From the NCBI GenBank assembly GCA_932294295.1, contig OW028580.1:6725374-6789373 (forward strand): 64,000 nucleotides of DNA, written 5' to 3'. The stretch comes from Alitta virens. Taxonomy: Eukaryota > Annelida > Polychaeta > Phyllodocida > Nereididae. The position numbers and the translations under genes were made by a program. Position 1 is the stretch's first letter. Each line of letters begins with the position of its first letter. Shown in pieces: positions 33,901 to 45,397 of this stretch. The notes under the pieces are model-generated. The model searched no databases. It saw nothing but the letters and a program-made list of their open reading frames with translations, and was not told the DNA's origin.

Positions 33901-36900
33901 TAACACTGGCAAGTGCCAATATGCTTGCTCAATATGCTCAGACAGTCCAGTGTTGTTTTCATTAATTATGAGTTTTGTATGAAAGAAAATACAACCCCTG
34001 TCATCAAAGATGGCATTATTTAGGGTAGATGATTATTTCACATGTATTTCTTAAAAAGTTGAAAATAAGATCTAACAGGAGATATTTTTTTAATCGAAAA
34101 CAACAATTTTAAGCTACATAGATACTGACAGAAAGTATAAATTTTGTAAATCAATGTTCAAGGAAGCTACACTGATATTCTACCAAGGTGGTTATTCACC
34201 CTCAATAATCTGCAAACTGATATATATATTTATTTATTTTGTGGAAAAGTATAAAGCCATTGGACAGAAACCCCACAATCAGTTGTATACCACATAGAAA
34301 AGCCATGTGTTATAGCCTATGTGGTATACATGTGTATACTACATGGCTTACCTTACAAGGATGGGAAATGTATACCACATACTTCTATGTATGGCAGGCC
34401 ATTGACAAAAAATCACTTTTTGCAGCTAAGCGCTTCGCCGTTTAAACTAACGCCGCCACTTTAAAAAAATATTCGGAGTCACAATTTTACCACTATGCAA
34501 AAGATAAAATTGTCAGCTCTCTAAAAAGGTTAGAATTTTTGAAATCGGACAAGAATTAACGATTCTAGGACCAAAAAACGTAACAGAAAGTCAATGGTCT
34601 GTTCAGTCCACAGATGCAAGCCATTGTGTGGCTGTGTTGCTATAGGCAACGTCACAGAAGCGTCATCGCTTCGGTAATACAATCGAATAATACGGAACAA
34701 TAAAACATTTTCTGTCCAAATCTAGTATAAAAAACAATTCTGACAAGAAATATTTACCAACTGGTTTGTAAATATCATTCGTAAATTTTTTTATTAACCT
34801 CAAAATGTCCCAGAAAGTTTTGAGGTGATGACGTTGTTGACAGTTATGCAATGCTCTGATTGGTCAATGGCAAAAATTGATATTCATGAATTTTTTCTAT
34901 ACTACATGAATGCATAGCCAGGCAGCTCAACTAAAAGTGAAAATTGTGGGGTATAAATAAGACCCAAGTGGATATGTGGTATATTTTTATATTCCCTCAC
35001 TCGTGGACAGATTGGCTTCAGAATTCACTCGTGGCTAACGCCACTCGTGAATCCTGGCCAATTTGTCCACTCGTGGGGAATATAAAAATATACCACATAT
35101 CCACTTGGGTCTTATTATAATTCCTTGTGTTTATCATACGTGTATAATCGAATAAAACATTGAATATCGTATAAAAGTATCGTTTGGAATATCGCATCGG
35201 AAAGCAGCATACGATATCCAGTAGGGTTATCATTGATAACGATTTTTCATTCGATATCGAAACCAGTATTCACCTTTCGATATTGCAATATCGCAAAATC
35301 GTGCAAATTTTGTATTACATTGTATCAGCATTCCCAGTTAGAAACTGAACCACTATAGTCACAGGAATAGAACTCCCCAAGTAATTATGAACCATTTGCC
35401 TTTAATATGATAACTATTAAGCCAATCTCTTAGGCAATCAGTTAGCAATTTGGGGCGGGGGCAGTGTAGTCAAGTGCTCATCATAACGCAAATGTACAAT
35501 TATAGAGAATAAACCGAAAATCGAAACATGGAATTTTTCAATATCAATATTTTCTCGATTCATCGATATACAGCATACCGATGACAGCCCTAATATCCAG
35601 CCCTAGCAGGAATCATAACAAATGTCCACTTTTGTCCAGTCATAGTCTAAGCATGGAACAGCACAAAATGGATAGACATGTAAGTAACAAGTCAAACTCC
35701 TACTTTCGAAAGTTGAATATTTAAATAATAAAAACACCTCTTTGTAACAATTAGCCTAAATATTCCTATCGTCACAATGGTAACTTTTTGGCTTCTTATA
35801 ATCATGGCTATTTTTCATAGTAAGTCTCAGAAAAACTTCACAAATTTGCACTCGACAATACTGCAAACAGTAAATCTATATTATTACAGAGGAGTCTAAA
35901 TTAGTTTTGAAGATTAGGGTTTGACTTATTGCTAAAATTTCTAAATGAAAAAATCATGACAAAGAAAAAACTTACATAGTAAGTGCTAAGTACTGCAATC
36001 GTTGAAAACTGTGATCAAAATTTCCTAAATAAGTTACCGGTTCAAAGGCTTAAGTTACCAAAAATATCTTATTCAGTTTTTCATATGACCTCTTTATCTT
36101 TCCCCTTATGATCTACCATTGAAAATAGTGAACAGCCTATAAAATCCTAATATTCTAACCTCAAATATTATTTTTCAAATGAAATATTTAATATCATTAC
36201 TTGATAAATAGCCAACTTACAAATTCCCATATCTTGTCAATGTTCATCAATGGTATCACCAATTCCAGATAATGCGTTATAAGTATAAATAGCTCACTAG
36301 CTACAGAATAACTTCTGCAGAATAATTTATGTTCATTCGAGTCATATGTTTTGCTTCGCATTGCAATGATTGAACATTTCCATGATTGGTGTCAAAACAC
36401 ATAACTGCAATGTGAGTCGTCATTCACTAGCTGTTCACAGTTTGGCAAACACCATGCAGCAAGCACTGGAGTGTCAAACAGTAGTGACACGGGCTGCAAT
36501 TGCAATTGACCAATGAAAATCGAATAGCAACAGACCAATGAATGTCCGATTGCAACTGACCAACAGTGTCAACAAAATGTCATGATCCAGGGCAGGATTT
36601 AAAATTGATAGGTAAGATTTAATGTGCAACTTGAATATTATTATACACTGTAACCTTGACATTAACTTCAGACCACCCTTGCAGCAAATTTTACTGGCTT
36701 TATTTAAATGGTGAGGTGGACCTAAGACAGAGAATGGTCAAAACCACAGACAATGGTCGAAACTGCAGTTGAATCCAAAACTAGTGGTCTTAAAGCAGGT
36801 TATATCACAACTAATCCTTATTTGAATACTGTAACTTATTCTTGAATTGCAACAAATTCGCAAAGTGTTAACTAAAATAGCTAGATTTAGGACAAGTTCA

Positions 36901-39900
36901 CATAGCCTGAAGATTGAAACAGGTCGACACCATAAACCAATAATTCCCGCACCAAATAGAATATGTGAAAAGTGTACGTTAAACTTTGTAGAAGACGAAA
37001 TTCACTGTTTGATAGTCTGTCCTGGTAATGAGCAACACCGTGTTAACCTTTTTTTGAATGCAACTAAATTTATTAACAACTTCTTGTCTCTAGATGATAT
37101 AACTAAGTTGACAGCAATAATGACAAACAAGGAACCTGAGTTTTTAAATAGTTTAGGAAAGCTTCCTTCAAGCCGACGTGTAGAGAAAACCATCTCCTGT
37201 ATCCACACAGTTATTAATTTAGTTTATTAGTTTATTAGTTATGATGAGCTTGTCATGTTTTGGACTTTTAAGAGTGAAATGTTTTTATTAGCGGCCTGTA
37301 TTTTTTTATTGTGTATGTGGATTTTAAACACGTATTAATAGTTAACTTAGTGGCTGGAACCTTGATTATTGAAATTTTATTGCTTTCTGTATTTACATTA
37401 ATGTCTCTTCCATGTTATCTTTTAACTGAATGACATATGTATCACTTATGATATTTTACATGTCAATAAAATCTATATATATATATATAAAGCTGCATTT
37501 ACCAGACAGTGGAACTTTTCTTGTTAACCCAACCTCACTTCCTACCCAAACTGCTCGCACTCTTGCAAATTTTAGTCAAATTGTTTCCTAACTCAAACCA
37601 AAAGCTAACAGAACATTAACATTTAAATTGCTTGTTCATTCTATAGATCCATAAATCATAGTAGAAATTCAAACTTCGACACCTCAACGAATATCAGGTA
37701 GTAGTCAATTTAAATTTAAATTCCAATTTGGTAACTCAAATCAAAACGAGTATTCCATTAAACAATGTTAAATTAGAATTTGATGTAAGAGATAACATAA
37801 ACTTGATGTTATAAAAAAGAATCTTAATTCCAGATTTACAGATTACATTGTTTCACTTAGCTTACCATCAATCAGGATGTGTATATTATCAAATCAAATA
37901 CTGCTATAATGCATGAATGAGTTTATTTTCTTACCAGGGTTTCGGCTCTTAGCGGATGACTTCTTGGCAGATTTGGGAGTTTTCTTAGCCGGAGTTTTAG
38001 CCTTAGGGCTCTTAGCTTTAGGACTTGCAGATTTAGTAGGAGTGGGAGCTTTTGGACTGGCTTTGGTAGGAGTCTTGGCTTTTGGAGATCTGACGGGAGT
38101 AGCAGCTTCTGTTAGCGCCAAGGCAGTGAAAGCCTCAACCTGCGCTGGTGTTGCAGCTTTAGGACTTGCCTTCCTTGCTGGAGTAGATTTAGGACTCTTA
38201 GCCTTAGGAGTCTTGGCTTTACTTGGTGTTGCGGCTTTAGGACTAGCCATCTTTGCTGGTGTTGCAGGTTTGGGACTAGCGGCCTTGGCGGGAGTCTTAG
38301 CCTTTGGACTTCTAGCTGGACTCTTAGCTTTTGGAGACGCGGCCTTCTTTGGCGTAGCTGCTTTAGGGCTAGCCTTCTTGGCTGGGGTCACACCTTTAGG
38401 ACTCCTTGCTGGACTCTTGGCCTTAGCAGGAGTTGCCTTCTTAGGACTAGGTGTTTTGCTAACTTTAGGGCTAGACTCTTCGACAATTGAATCCACACTG
38501 GTTGCAGGCTTCAGGTCATGCACTGGAGTAGTGGCTGGGGCAGACCCTCTTCGTGGGGTAGAGCCTTTCTTGAGTGGGGTGCGCACAGGTAACCTCTTAT
38601 CAAACAATTCAGGGCTGAGCTTCAACCCGAAGAACACTTTCTTCGATTTCGGTTCTCTTGCTGCCGGGCTTGTTGCCTTTCTCTTGTTGTTTGAAGACTT
38701 AGCTGTAACAAAATAAGCATACTTATTACTTATGAGTAACTTCACTTTCCCATTCAGTCAGATTCAGAAAACTATCCTGGATTTCTGTGAGAAATTAGAA
38801 ATACACTTTCATGTTTATTTACGTCTCCTTTTCACACTGCCAAAAATATAAAGACAAATCTTTCGAAAGGGCTTAAAATATAAGCACCTGATGATCTTAT
38901 GTTTTCGATCATTATTTCTCAGCCACAAATTAGACACAGTGAGATACTAAGTATGGAATTACCTGATGAAGATCCTAATATATCAATAGTACTTACCAGG
39001 ACTTTTCTTGGCAGGGGACTTAGGTGTCTTCTCACTGGCAGATTTTGGTGTCTTGGCCTTTGCTGGTGTTCTAGACTGGGAAGTAACAGCCTTGGGAGTT
39101 TTAGGTTTGGGTGTTGCTGCTTTAGGCGTTTTAGCCTTTGCAGGAGTTGCTGCCTTAGGGGTAGGAGCTGGTGTAGCAGTTTTCGTTGGAGTGGTGGCTT
39201 TCGCTGGAGTAGCAGCCTTCGGGCTCTTCGATTTAGCAGGGGTACCAGCCTTGGCAGGAGTGGCTGTTTTAACTTGAGAAGCTTTAGGACTCTTTGCCTT
39301 AGCAGGTGTAGCTGCTTTTGGACTCCTGGCAGGAGTGGCAGCCTTTACTGGTGAAGCAGATTTCGGGGTCTTAGGTCTGGCTTGTGTGGCTAACTTGGCT
39401 GGGGTAGATTTAGGGCTCTTGGCAGGTGTTGCGGATTTAGGGCTCTTGGCTGGTGTTGCAGCAGACTTAGGGCTTTTCGCTGGTGTTGCAGACTTAGGGC
39501 TCTTTGCTGGTGTCACTGCAGACTTCGGGCTCTTTGCCGGTGTTGCAGAAGACTTCGGGCTCTTTGCTGGTGTTGCAGAAGACTTAGGGCTCTTCGCTGG
39601 TGTTGCAGACCTAGGGCTCTTTGCTGGTGTCACTGCAGACTTCGGGCTCTTGGCTGGTGTAGACTTAGGGCTTTTCGCTGGTGTTGCAGCAGACAAAGCG
39701 CTCTTCCCTGGTGTTGCAGCAGATTTTGGACTTTTGGGTGTCGGAGTAGCAGCCTTTGTTGCTGGAGTGGCAGCCTTAGGACTTTTTGGCTTAGGAGTGG
39801 CTGCTTTAGGGCTCTTACTTCTAGCTGGCGTAGCTGTTTTCTTACTGACAGACTTGGGTGTGGCAGCAGCCTTTGGTGTAGCAGCAACCGGCGTAGCAAC

Positions 39901-42267
39901 AGAAACATGAGCAGCTTTTGGCGTTTTGGGTTTTGCGGGAGTAGACTTAGCACTCTTAGGCTTGGCTGGTGTACTGATGACTCTCTTGGGGGTTGTCTTA
40001 GGACTCATAGCAACAGAATCAGGAGCAGGTTTCGGTGTTTTGGGTTTTGCGGGAGTAGACTTAGCACTCTTAGGCTTGGCTGGTGTACTGACGACTCTCT
40101 TGGGGGTTGTCTTAGGACTCTTCGCAGCAGCTTTTGGGGTCACCTTGGGACTGGCCTTAGCAAGAAGGGTAACTTTAGCTGGAGTAGACTTCGGTGTCTT
40201 TCTATTTGGCGATAAGATCTTGGCCAGAGATGGTATTTCTCTAGGATTGGCCACAGCGGCTACAGAAGCCACAATTGCTGTCTTAGGAGTCTTGCTCTTG
40301 TCTGTAAACTTCGGGGTGGCGGCTTTAGGTGTGAGAATTTTAGCTTTAGGACTTTTCGATTTCGGTGTTGCAGATTTGGCAGCCGCGAAACTTTTCGATA
40401 AGGGTGTACCTGACTGACCGGGCGTCTTGACGACTTTTGTAGGTTTAAGCGGGCTTGGCAGCTGTTGAGTCTGTAAAACCGACAAATAATTCATATTACC
40501 ATACACTCGCTTCAATAGTGACATTCCATTTAGATGATTTATTTATCTACGATTGCATATCAGTGAAACGGACAAAAATTAAAATGTTCACTGAATTTCT
40601 TGTGTTACTACTAGCCTTGAATTGAGGAAGCACCTGAAGGGGAGTCCTCTGAGGAGCTGATGGGGTTTTTGAAGATTTTGGGAATCCAGAGGGGGCACCT
40701 TTCCTGTAAAAATAAGATGCAAAATCGATCAGTGAATTGTGACGGCTTTCAAATTATATACATTATGTAGAGCAATAGCAGACTTAATTAATGTCCACGA
40801 AAAACAAGTCCTTGCATTATCCCACCTGGCATATAGGATTTATGGAAACTACCAAAGATTTAGCAGTGCCAACCAACACCAGGGTTCATAGCCATTCAGT
40901 GAAATTGAATTCCCCGAGCTTTCCCTGATATTTTACTTAAAATTCCCTGAGAAATACCTCAACATTAGTGTTTTGAACCATCAATTTCAGACACAAAAAA
41001 CCGCAGCAGGTCTACATCAATTCAGGTACCTGCTCCCCTCACAGCCATCCTTTCCCCACAATACTTAATATTAATTATCTCATTACAGTGTGATTCTAAG
41101 ACATTCACACTTTTCCACTTCACAACTTTAATTTACAATTCTTAATGGTTGTGACAAGCACCCATAAAATACCCTGAGTTTTCCCAGTCTGGAAAAGCTA
41201 ACATCAGATTTCAGGTTTTACCTGATTTCCAGAGTGACTATGAACCCTGGGGTGTTATTAAAATATTTGCAGTTGCAGCAGTGACAATGCTGTTGAGATT
41301 ATTGCAACTACTTACGCTGGACTAGCCATGCTGGAGGACGATCGTCTGAAGGGAGAGTCAGGAGGAAACTCGAATCTGAATGACCTTTCGATGAGGGTGA
41401 TAACATCCTTGTGACCCAACTGGACGCTCTCGTCTCCAACCAAGGACGTTTCATTGATCTTTGTTGGATTGGTTTTACTCAAGTTGGTGAGGAATACCTA
41501 GAATATATTTCAGCAATTTGTCAAAAAAATCACCAGTACTTGTAACTGCTGTTACTAATCACATCTATAGAGTGCTGCGGTATGTTTCTTTATATTATAC
41601 TTTACTTAACAAATTTTGCATGAGATAATTTATCCGATCTCTAATTGAAGTTAATGAATATATTTAAATTTCATATTACTTAATAACTTTAATCACCCCA
41701 CATCCAGCTTAATTCAGGCCCCTAAATACTCAAAAATTCTACACGAATATCATTAAATAACTGCAGAAAATTGTTTAGTTTAATAAATTATAATGCAAAG
41801 ATATTCTGAATCAAAAATCAATTTAAATTTTCTTCTTACCTTTCCACTGCCATCAACGTCCAAACTGCAATGTGTGTCAGACACCTGAGGAAGTTGGACA
41901 CGAATATCACAATCCCTGGATCTGAAATATTAATAAAAATAATTTAAATACTATGATAATACCATGAACAAAGACAATGTAAAAGTGTGCACTCAATGCA
42001 AATTTTATAATTACTTAAATAACACAAAAAAGCTTACAGTGGAATTTTGATATTAAGATTATATTTGATGCAAAATCGATTCTTTTACTAAGTTTCAAAT
42101 ACAAAGAGTTGTCAGGTGGTCCAAACGAGTGTCACTGTATCGTAAATAGTTCCGAGTAATAATAAGATCACTTACCGACCGAAGATACAACGCTCTGTTG
42201 TCAAGGGGAAGTGCGCTCCATCAATCCCCGAGCGCTTTATGACCACAATCTTGCCGTAAAGGCGCAT
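27939..42267 (-). CDS. MKI67: Ki-67 (MKI67) homologue: FHA, dual PP1-docking, mitotic chromosome-periphery protein
   Basis: Twelve coding exons on the minus strand: 42267-42176, 41921-41840, 41497-41316, 40703-40634, 40470-38997, 38702-37935, 33509-33076, 32723-32640, 32515-32255, 31794-31645, 30968-30758, 30472-27939; phases agree and total 2113 residues. Order of domains: FHA (about residues 5-100), SPK/TPK-rich spacer (143-633), PP1 dock with KVFF (655-658), second PP1 dock with RVSF (913-916), a conserved Ki-67 segment (LWSDIVK and STGHADSP), ten LAGVKELLxTPK repeats (about 1301-1497), and a long K/A/P/T tail ending PRKTRRR. In vertebrates Ki-67 coats mitotic chromosomes, recruits PP1 and organises the perichromosomal layer; the same role is inferred. 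The many SP/TP-K sites predict CDK1 control. The tail resembles linker histone rather than the vertebrate LR domain. The start ATG is preceded by a splice acceptor at 42281-42283, so a noncoding first exon (ending 44228) is likely. Identity is strong; exact exon use in the spacer needs RNA. Confidence 0.93.
29790..30380 (-). repeat. MKI67: Ki-67-like repeats (LAGVKELLxTPKA, ten units)
   Basis: Ten units of about 20 residues with core L(A/K/E)GV(K/R/Q)ELxxTPK; one is diverged (NSGRTPK) and one has VPK. The core resembles LAGFKELFQTP in the roughly 120-residue vertebrate Ki-67 repeats but the units are much shorter. Two neighbouring units near 29940-30060 are identical in protein and nearly so in DNA, a recent 60-bp duplication. 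Confidence 0.85.
31395..31590 (-). mobile_element. Dispersed repeat family B in a Ki-67 intron
   Basis: The plus strand carries ATATGACCAGCTTGGCTGCC, GGGAGTCCACACCATGTTAC, TTGCCTCAGAATAGACACTG and CATCCAGCTGGGATGTAG, as in the copy at 17796. It ends about 55 bp from the coding exon at 31645. Confidence 0.75.
31645..32515 (-). other. MKI67: Ki-67 homologue: conserved LWSDIVK / STGHADSP segment
   Basis: Exons 32515-32255 and 31794-31645 encode ARKLWSDIVK and, 80 residues on, STGHADSPATIVIRK. From memory, human Ki-67 has AKSWADVVK and STGHANSPCTIIIGK at matching places after its PP1 dock. Together with FHA and PP1 dock in the same order, this supports true orthology rather than a generic FHA protein. 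Confidence 0.85.
33076..33509 (-). other. MKI67: Ki-67 homologue: exon with second PP1-docking module (RVSF)
   Basis: Encodes KRKATSPASKEPRSKRVSFG, then FKLSPELFDRTLPVRTPLRKG, an almost exact repeat of the preceding module, with the canonical RVSF motif seen in human Ki-67. A (TPKKATPSPKKA)n stretch follows. Both docking exons begin in the same phase, as expected after an exon duplication. Confidence 0.93.
33651..35605. mobile_element. hAT-like non-autonomous element, 1.95 kb, with 8-bp TSD
   Basis: The left end TAGGGCTGGATAT and right end ATATCCAGCCCTA are perfect 13-bp inverted repeats. Flanking octamers GCAGGCAT (33643-33650) and GCAGGAAT (35606-35613) match at 7 of 8 positions, as expected for a hAT target duplication. 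No transposase frame is present. It contains a large hairpin (34953-35118) and repeated CGATAT motifs near the right end. It sits in the intron between the two PP1-docking exons of the Ki-67 gene. Confidence 0.85.
34953..35118. repeat. Large palindrome (arms about 80 bp)
   Basis: The left arm from TAAGACCCAAGTGGATATGT and the right arm ending ACATATCCACTTGGGTCTTA are nearly perfect reverse complements, meeting around CTAACGCCACTCGTG. CACTCGTGG recurs several times. Transcribed, it would form a long hairpin. Confidence 0.9.
36836..37492 (+). pseudogene. 5'-truncated LINE 3' end
   Basis: An open stretch to 37230 encodes ARFRTSSHSLKIETGRH and then RICEKC...DEIHCLIVCP, the conserved cysteine/histidine post-RT segment that ends many metazoan non-LTR retrotransposon ORF2 proteins. 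It is followed by a stop, an AT-rich 3' UTR, AATAAA and a (TA)n tail near 37492. The RT and endonuclease are missing. It lies in a Ki-67 intron, antisense to the gene. Confidence 0.8.
37935..38702 (-). other. MKI67: Ki-67 homologue: exon with first PP1-docking module (KVFF)
   Basis: Encodes KRKATSPAAREPKSKK, then VFFGLKLSPELFDKRLPVRTPL. This is the RVxF motif plus the following SPELFDxxLPxxTPL segment that Ki-67 and Repo-Man share for selective PP1-gamma binding. The variable position is Phe rather than Ser. After it come about 180 residues of AK-SPK repeats. Confidence 0.9.
41316..42267 (-). other. MKI67: Ki-67 homologue: three exons encoding the FHA domain
   Basis: Exons 42267-42176, 41921-41840 and 41497-41316 join to give a protein starting MRLYGKIVVIKRSG, closely like the vertebrate Ki-67 amino terminus. 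FHA landmarks are present: GR at residues 29-30, S-D-T-H in place of the usual SxxH, and TNLSKTNPTKIN with the conserved N. The segment ends with DVITLIERSFRFEF. FHA domains bind phosphothreonine; in human Ki-67 the partners are NIFK and Hklp2. Confidence 0.95.
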
Positions 42268-44227
42268 TGTGGTGACTTACCTGAAAAATACAGAGAGCAA
42301 ATTAATATCAGATAATTCAATAAAAAAGTTACAGACATCATTAAGTTCAACTTCCAGTACCTCAAGATGAAACACAGCTGATATAATGAGAATCGAAATC
42401 AATAATTTTCACAGAATCACATCACAAGACAGCAGTCTTACACAGGATTTAAAAGTAAGGCAAGGTTTAAAAAAAATTAACGATACTGAAATTGTCTCTG
42501 CAATACTAATGTGGAAATTCTAGCTTATTACAAAATGTACATCACTCAAAAGATATCAGCTGTCAGCCTGTGTATGTCAAGTTTATAAAAAATCTGCATG
42601 AGAAATTACAGGTGTGCATTAAGCATTTTTTCTCATTCCATAAAATTAACTGCCATTCAACCAACTCATTTGCAAATTTTTCCTTACCAAGTTTTATGTA
42701 CAATCAAATAAAAACTATTATACTACAGCCATTCATTTGCAAGGTATTGTTAAAACTTCTGAAGAGAAATTCCACAGGCACTTTAGTGTCAGTTACATCA
42801 GTCAGATGGCGCTACAATGCCAAAAATAACTGCCACCTAGTTCCTACAGAAGTTGTCACTTAATTTCCTCAAGTTATTCATGTAAGATTATTTGGAAACT
42901 ATAGTAAAGGACCCACCCACAACATCAATAATACAAGTATTAAAGCAGAATGAGGTATTATAAATAACCATTGGGATTTTAAGACAGGTGTTATTATGAA
43001 CTTGAAAGTTATGACCATTAAACATAAAATCATACCCTTGGTTTTTTGGGGAATTAATTGCTACAAAGCTATACTACATACATATATTGTAAATTGATGG
43101 AAAATAAAAATATAATTTGCAGAACACTGAAGCAGGATGCCATTACGATATTTCGGCTTGTATCAAGCAAGCAAACCACAAGACTTGACTCAACCGTGAT
43201 GTAATTGAGCACCTTTCGATTCTTTTGCCTGCTCAATCACAAACTAATCACATATATATCTCTCACCTAAATTGTGTAGCACATGTGTCACCTTGAACGT
43301 GACTAATTGCACGATTTCTACTCATAAAATAATGGCACTGATACGTACACAATTTGAAGATGGGTTATATTAAAAAATGAAGGACAATTTTTAAGCTTGA
43401 GATTCTGAAACACGCCGGTCTTGATTATCAAGCTTTTCTGCCACGGCAAACAAGCCAAGAAGACCACAAATTAAACTGCACATGCATCTGTCTCAAATTC
43501 AATAACCATCATGTCAATCAATTGTATTATCCTCGCTCTTGACTTTTAACGTAGTTTTAAGGGACACAAAAAGAAAATTAATCATTTTTGTGGTATATCA
43601 GGTAGGTCTGGCAATGAGAATACATTGTAGTAGATTAATTTTTAATTTAGAAATTCCTCATTTGTCAAGAGTCTATAAATACTGATAAATATAAGACCTA
43701 TATAATAACAGATCATTTTACTTCAACTTGGAAGTTTAAATGAACACCGACACACAAAAAATATTATTGTAGATTTATGTTTTGAAATGTACAGTATACA
43801 AGCAGCTGGTTCAGATGAAAGAGAAACCATCGTCAACAATAATTATTGTAATTTAAAAGTGCCAAATCATTTTGCAATATTAAGGACGGTGCTACATCGC
43901 ATTATGTCATGGCACATTGCTTTAGCCAGAAATCTGGATTAAGGAGAGTGAAACTGTCAAAAGTCAACACAATAGGTGATGGTGACCTTAGCGGAACTGT
44001 GAACAACGAATCGCATCGTGCGAGCCATGTTTGAAATCAGTGAGGACAATGCCGCCAAATTAAGATCACCAAACACATGCAGATTGCAGCCACAACAACG
44101 TACTGTGAAACACTTCTTGCAAAGTACTAGTTGTATACAGGGTATTTGAACAAAAATAAACATATTAAAACAAAAACATTGGCGTGTATGTTTATAATTA
44201 CCGCGTTGTTTAGCGTTCGCGCCTTAC

Positions 44228-44280
44228 CTTGTTGCTTCTTGGCGGTTCTGGCTTCTTCACGCAGTTTGAATCAGCGCGCC
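44228..44280 (-). other. Candidate noncoding first exon of the Ki-67 homologue
   Basis: On the minus strand CAAGAAGCAACAAG is followed by donor GTAAGG at 44227. The next acceptor that fits is TTTTTCAG ending at 42281, 14 nt before the ATG. The exon 5' limit is uncertain; a CHR-like motif at 44265-44270 may lie just inside or upstream of it. Confidence 0.5.
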
Positions 44281-44640
44281 TCCCAAGGAAGATAGTTCGG
44301 CAACTTCAATTTCATACATCTGTTTTTCACCAATTAATTATCGACATTATGATTTAATTATATCAGACTACTTATTTTATTACCTTTAAATCACATTGCA
44401 TTTGTCAAATAAGTAAATTATATCAATATTTTGATATGGTAAGCAGCGTATGAATACACTACTAAGAGGCTGGCTTGTTGACAGATTTCAAACCATCCGC
44501 TGCATCCTGATTGGTCCGTTTGGAAGTAGAGCCTGACCTCATTCACCATATTTGGTGAAATGTGACATGTTTTGACCTAGTTACATGGTAAATGAGTTAA
44601 TTCGTTAGTCATTGGGCGCGTGTATTTTGAAAGCACGGAG
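44265..44640. promoter_or_regulatory. Bidirectional cell-cycle-type promoter between Ki-67 and the divergent gene
   Basis: About 370 bp separate the two divergent first exons. Near the Ki-67 side is TTTGAA (44265-44270) next to GCGCGCC (44274-44280). A CCAAT box in good context (CGGACCAATCAG on the minus strand) lies at about 44509-44520. Near the other side, ATTGGGCGCG (44611-44620) is followed five bases later by TTTGAA (44626-44631). TTTGAA is the CHR consensus bound by MuvB/DREAM, GGGCGCG resembles E2F/CDE, and CCAAT boxes bind NF-Y; this combination is typical of G2/M genes. Function is inferred. Confidence 0.55.
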
Positions 44641-45397
44641 AGATCGAGAGGACCACAAACACTGATTTCACAGTAAGTAAAAGTTTATGGAAAGTAAATT
44701 CGATTGCACAATTGAAGGACTCTATGTAGCAAGATAAAAAACATACAATTAATTGGAGTTTCATTCAAAAGTCACAATAAAATTGGTCTGAGACAGTGAG
44801 AGTGATGAGACTCAGGGCTGATTTCCAAATCTGAAAGAAGCCACAAATTGGCAGAATTTACAAAGAATTTAAATGTTGCCTGGAAAGTGTAAGTCACCAA
44901 TAAGTCTTGACCATAACAGACTATTTATTGTACTGGCTATCTCCAACTACAAATGTAAGTCTAAGAAGCTCTAATACAGCCGTTTTAGAGCGAGCATGGA
45001 CAGTTCAGGGGTGAAAGAGACAGATCAGAAAGTAATTGACCAACTTTCTGGCCCATTCCTAATGTCCTTATCATAAAATACTTCTCGTTTCTACATAGGC
45101 CATAAGTCTAGAAGAATACAGAAATAGCATTACAACTGTACAGAAAAGGGGTAAACTTTGGTCAAAAGAGGTGAAAACAAGTTTATTGCCCAGATGTTGG
45201 GATAATTCTATCATCCTTATCAAATGTTTCAATCAGACTGAAAAGTCGTTCTGAGGATGCAACTGTCCAAGCTCGCTCTAAAACTGCTGTAACTGATCTG
45301 AAAGTTTCTTACAAATAAAAGAACCTAAGAGTCTTATAATTTTAGAGACCTACAGGTATCATTGACATTTCATGATGATGATTTCAGGTATCCACTC

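Noticed and set aside
36847..37230. A 127-residue frame as a host zinc-finger gene.
   Set aside because: The ARFRTSSHSLKIE and CxxC...HCxxxCP landmarks are those of LINE ORF2 C-termini, and an AATAAA plus (TA)n tail follows.
42570..42863. A 97-residue plus-strand frame in the 5' UTR intron of the Ki-67 gene.
   Set aside because: No recognisable domain, splice context or biased composition; the length is expected by chance in this much sequence.
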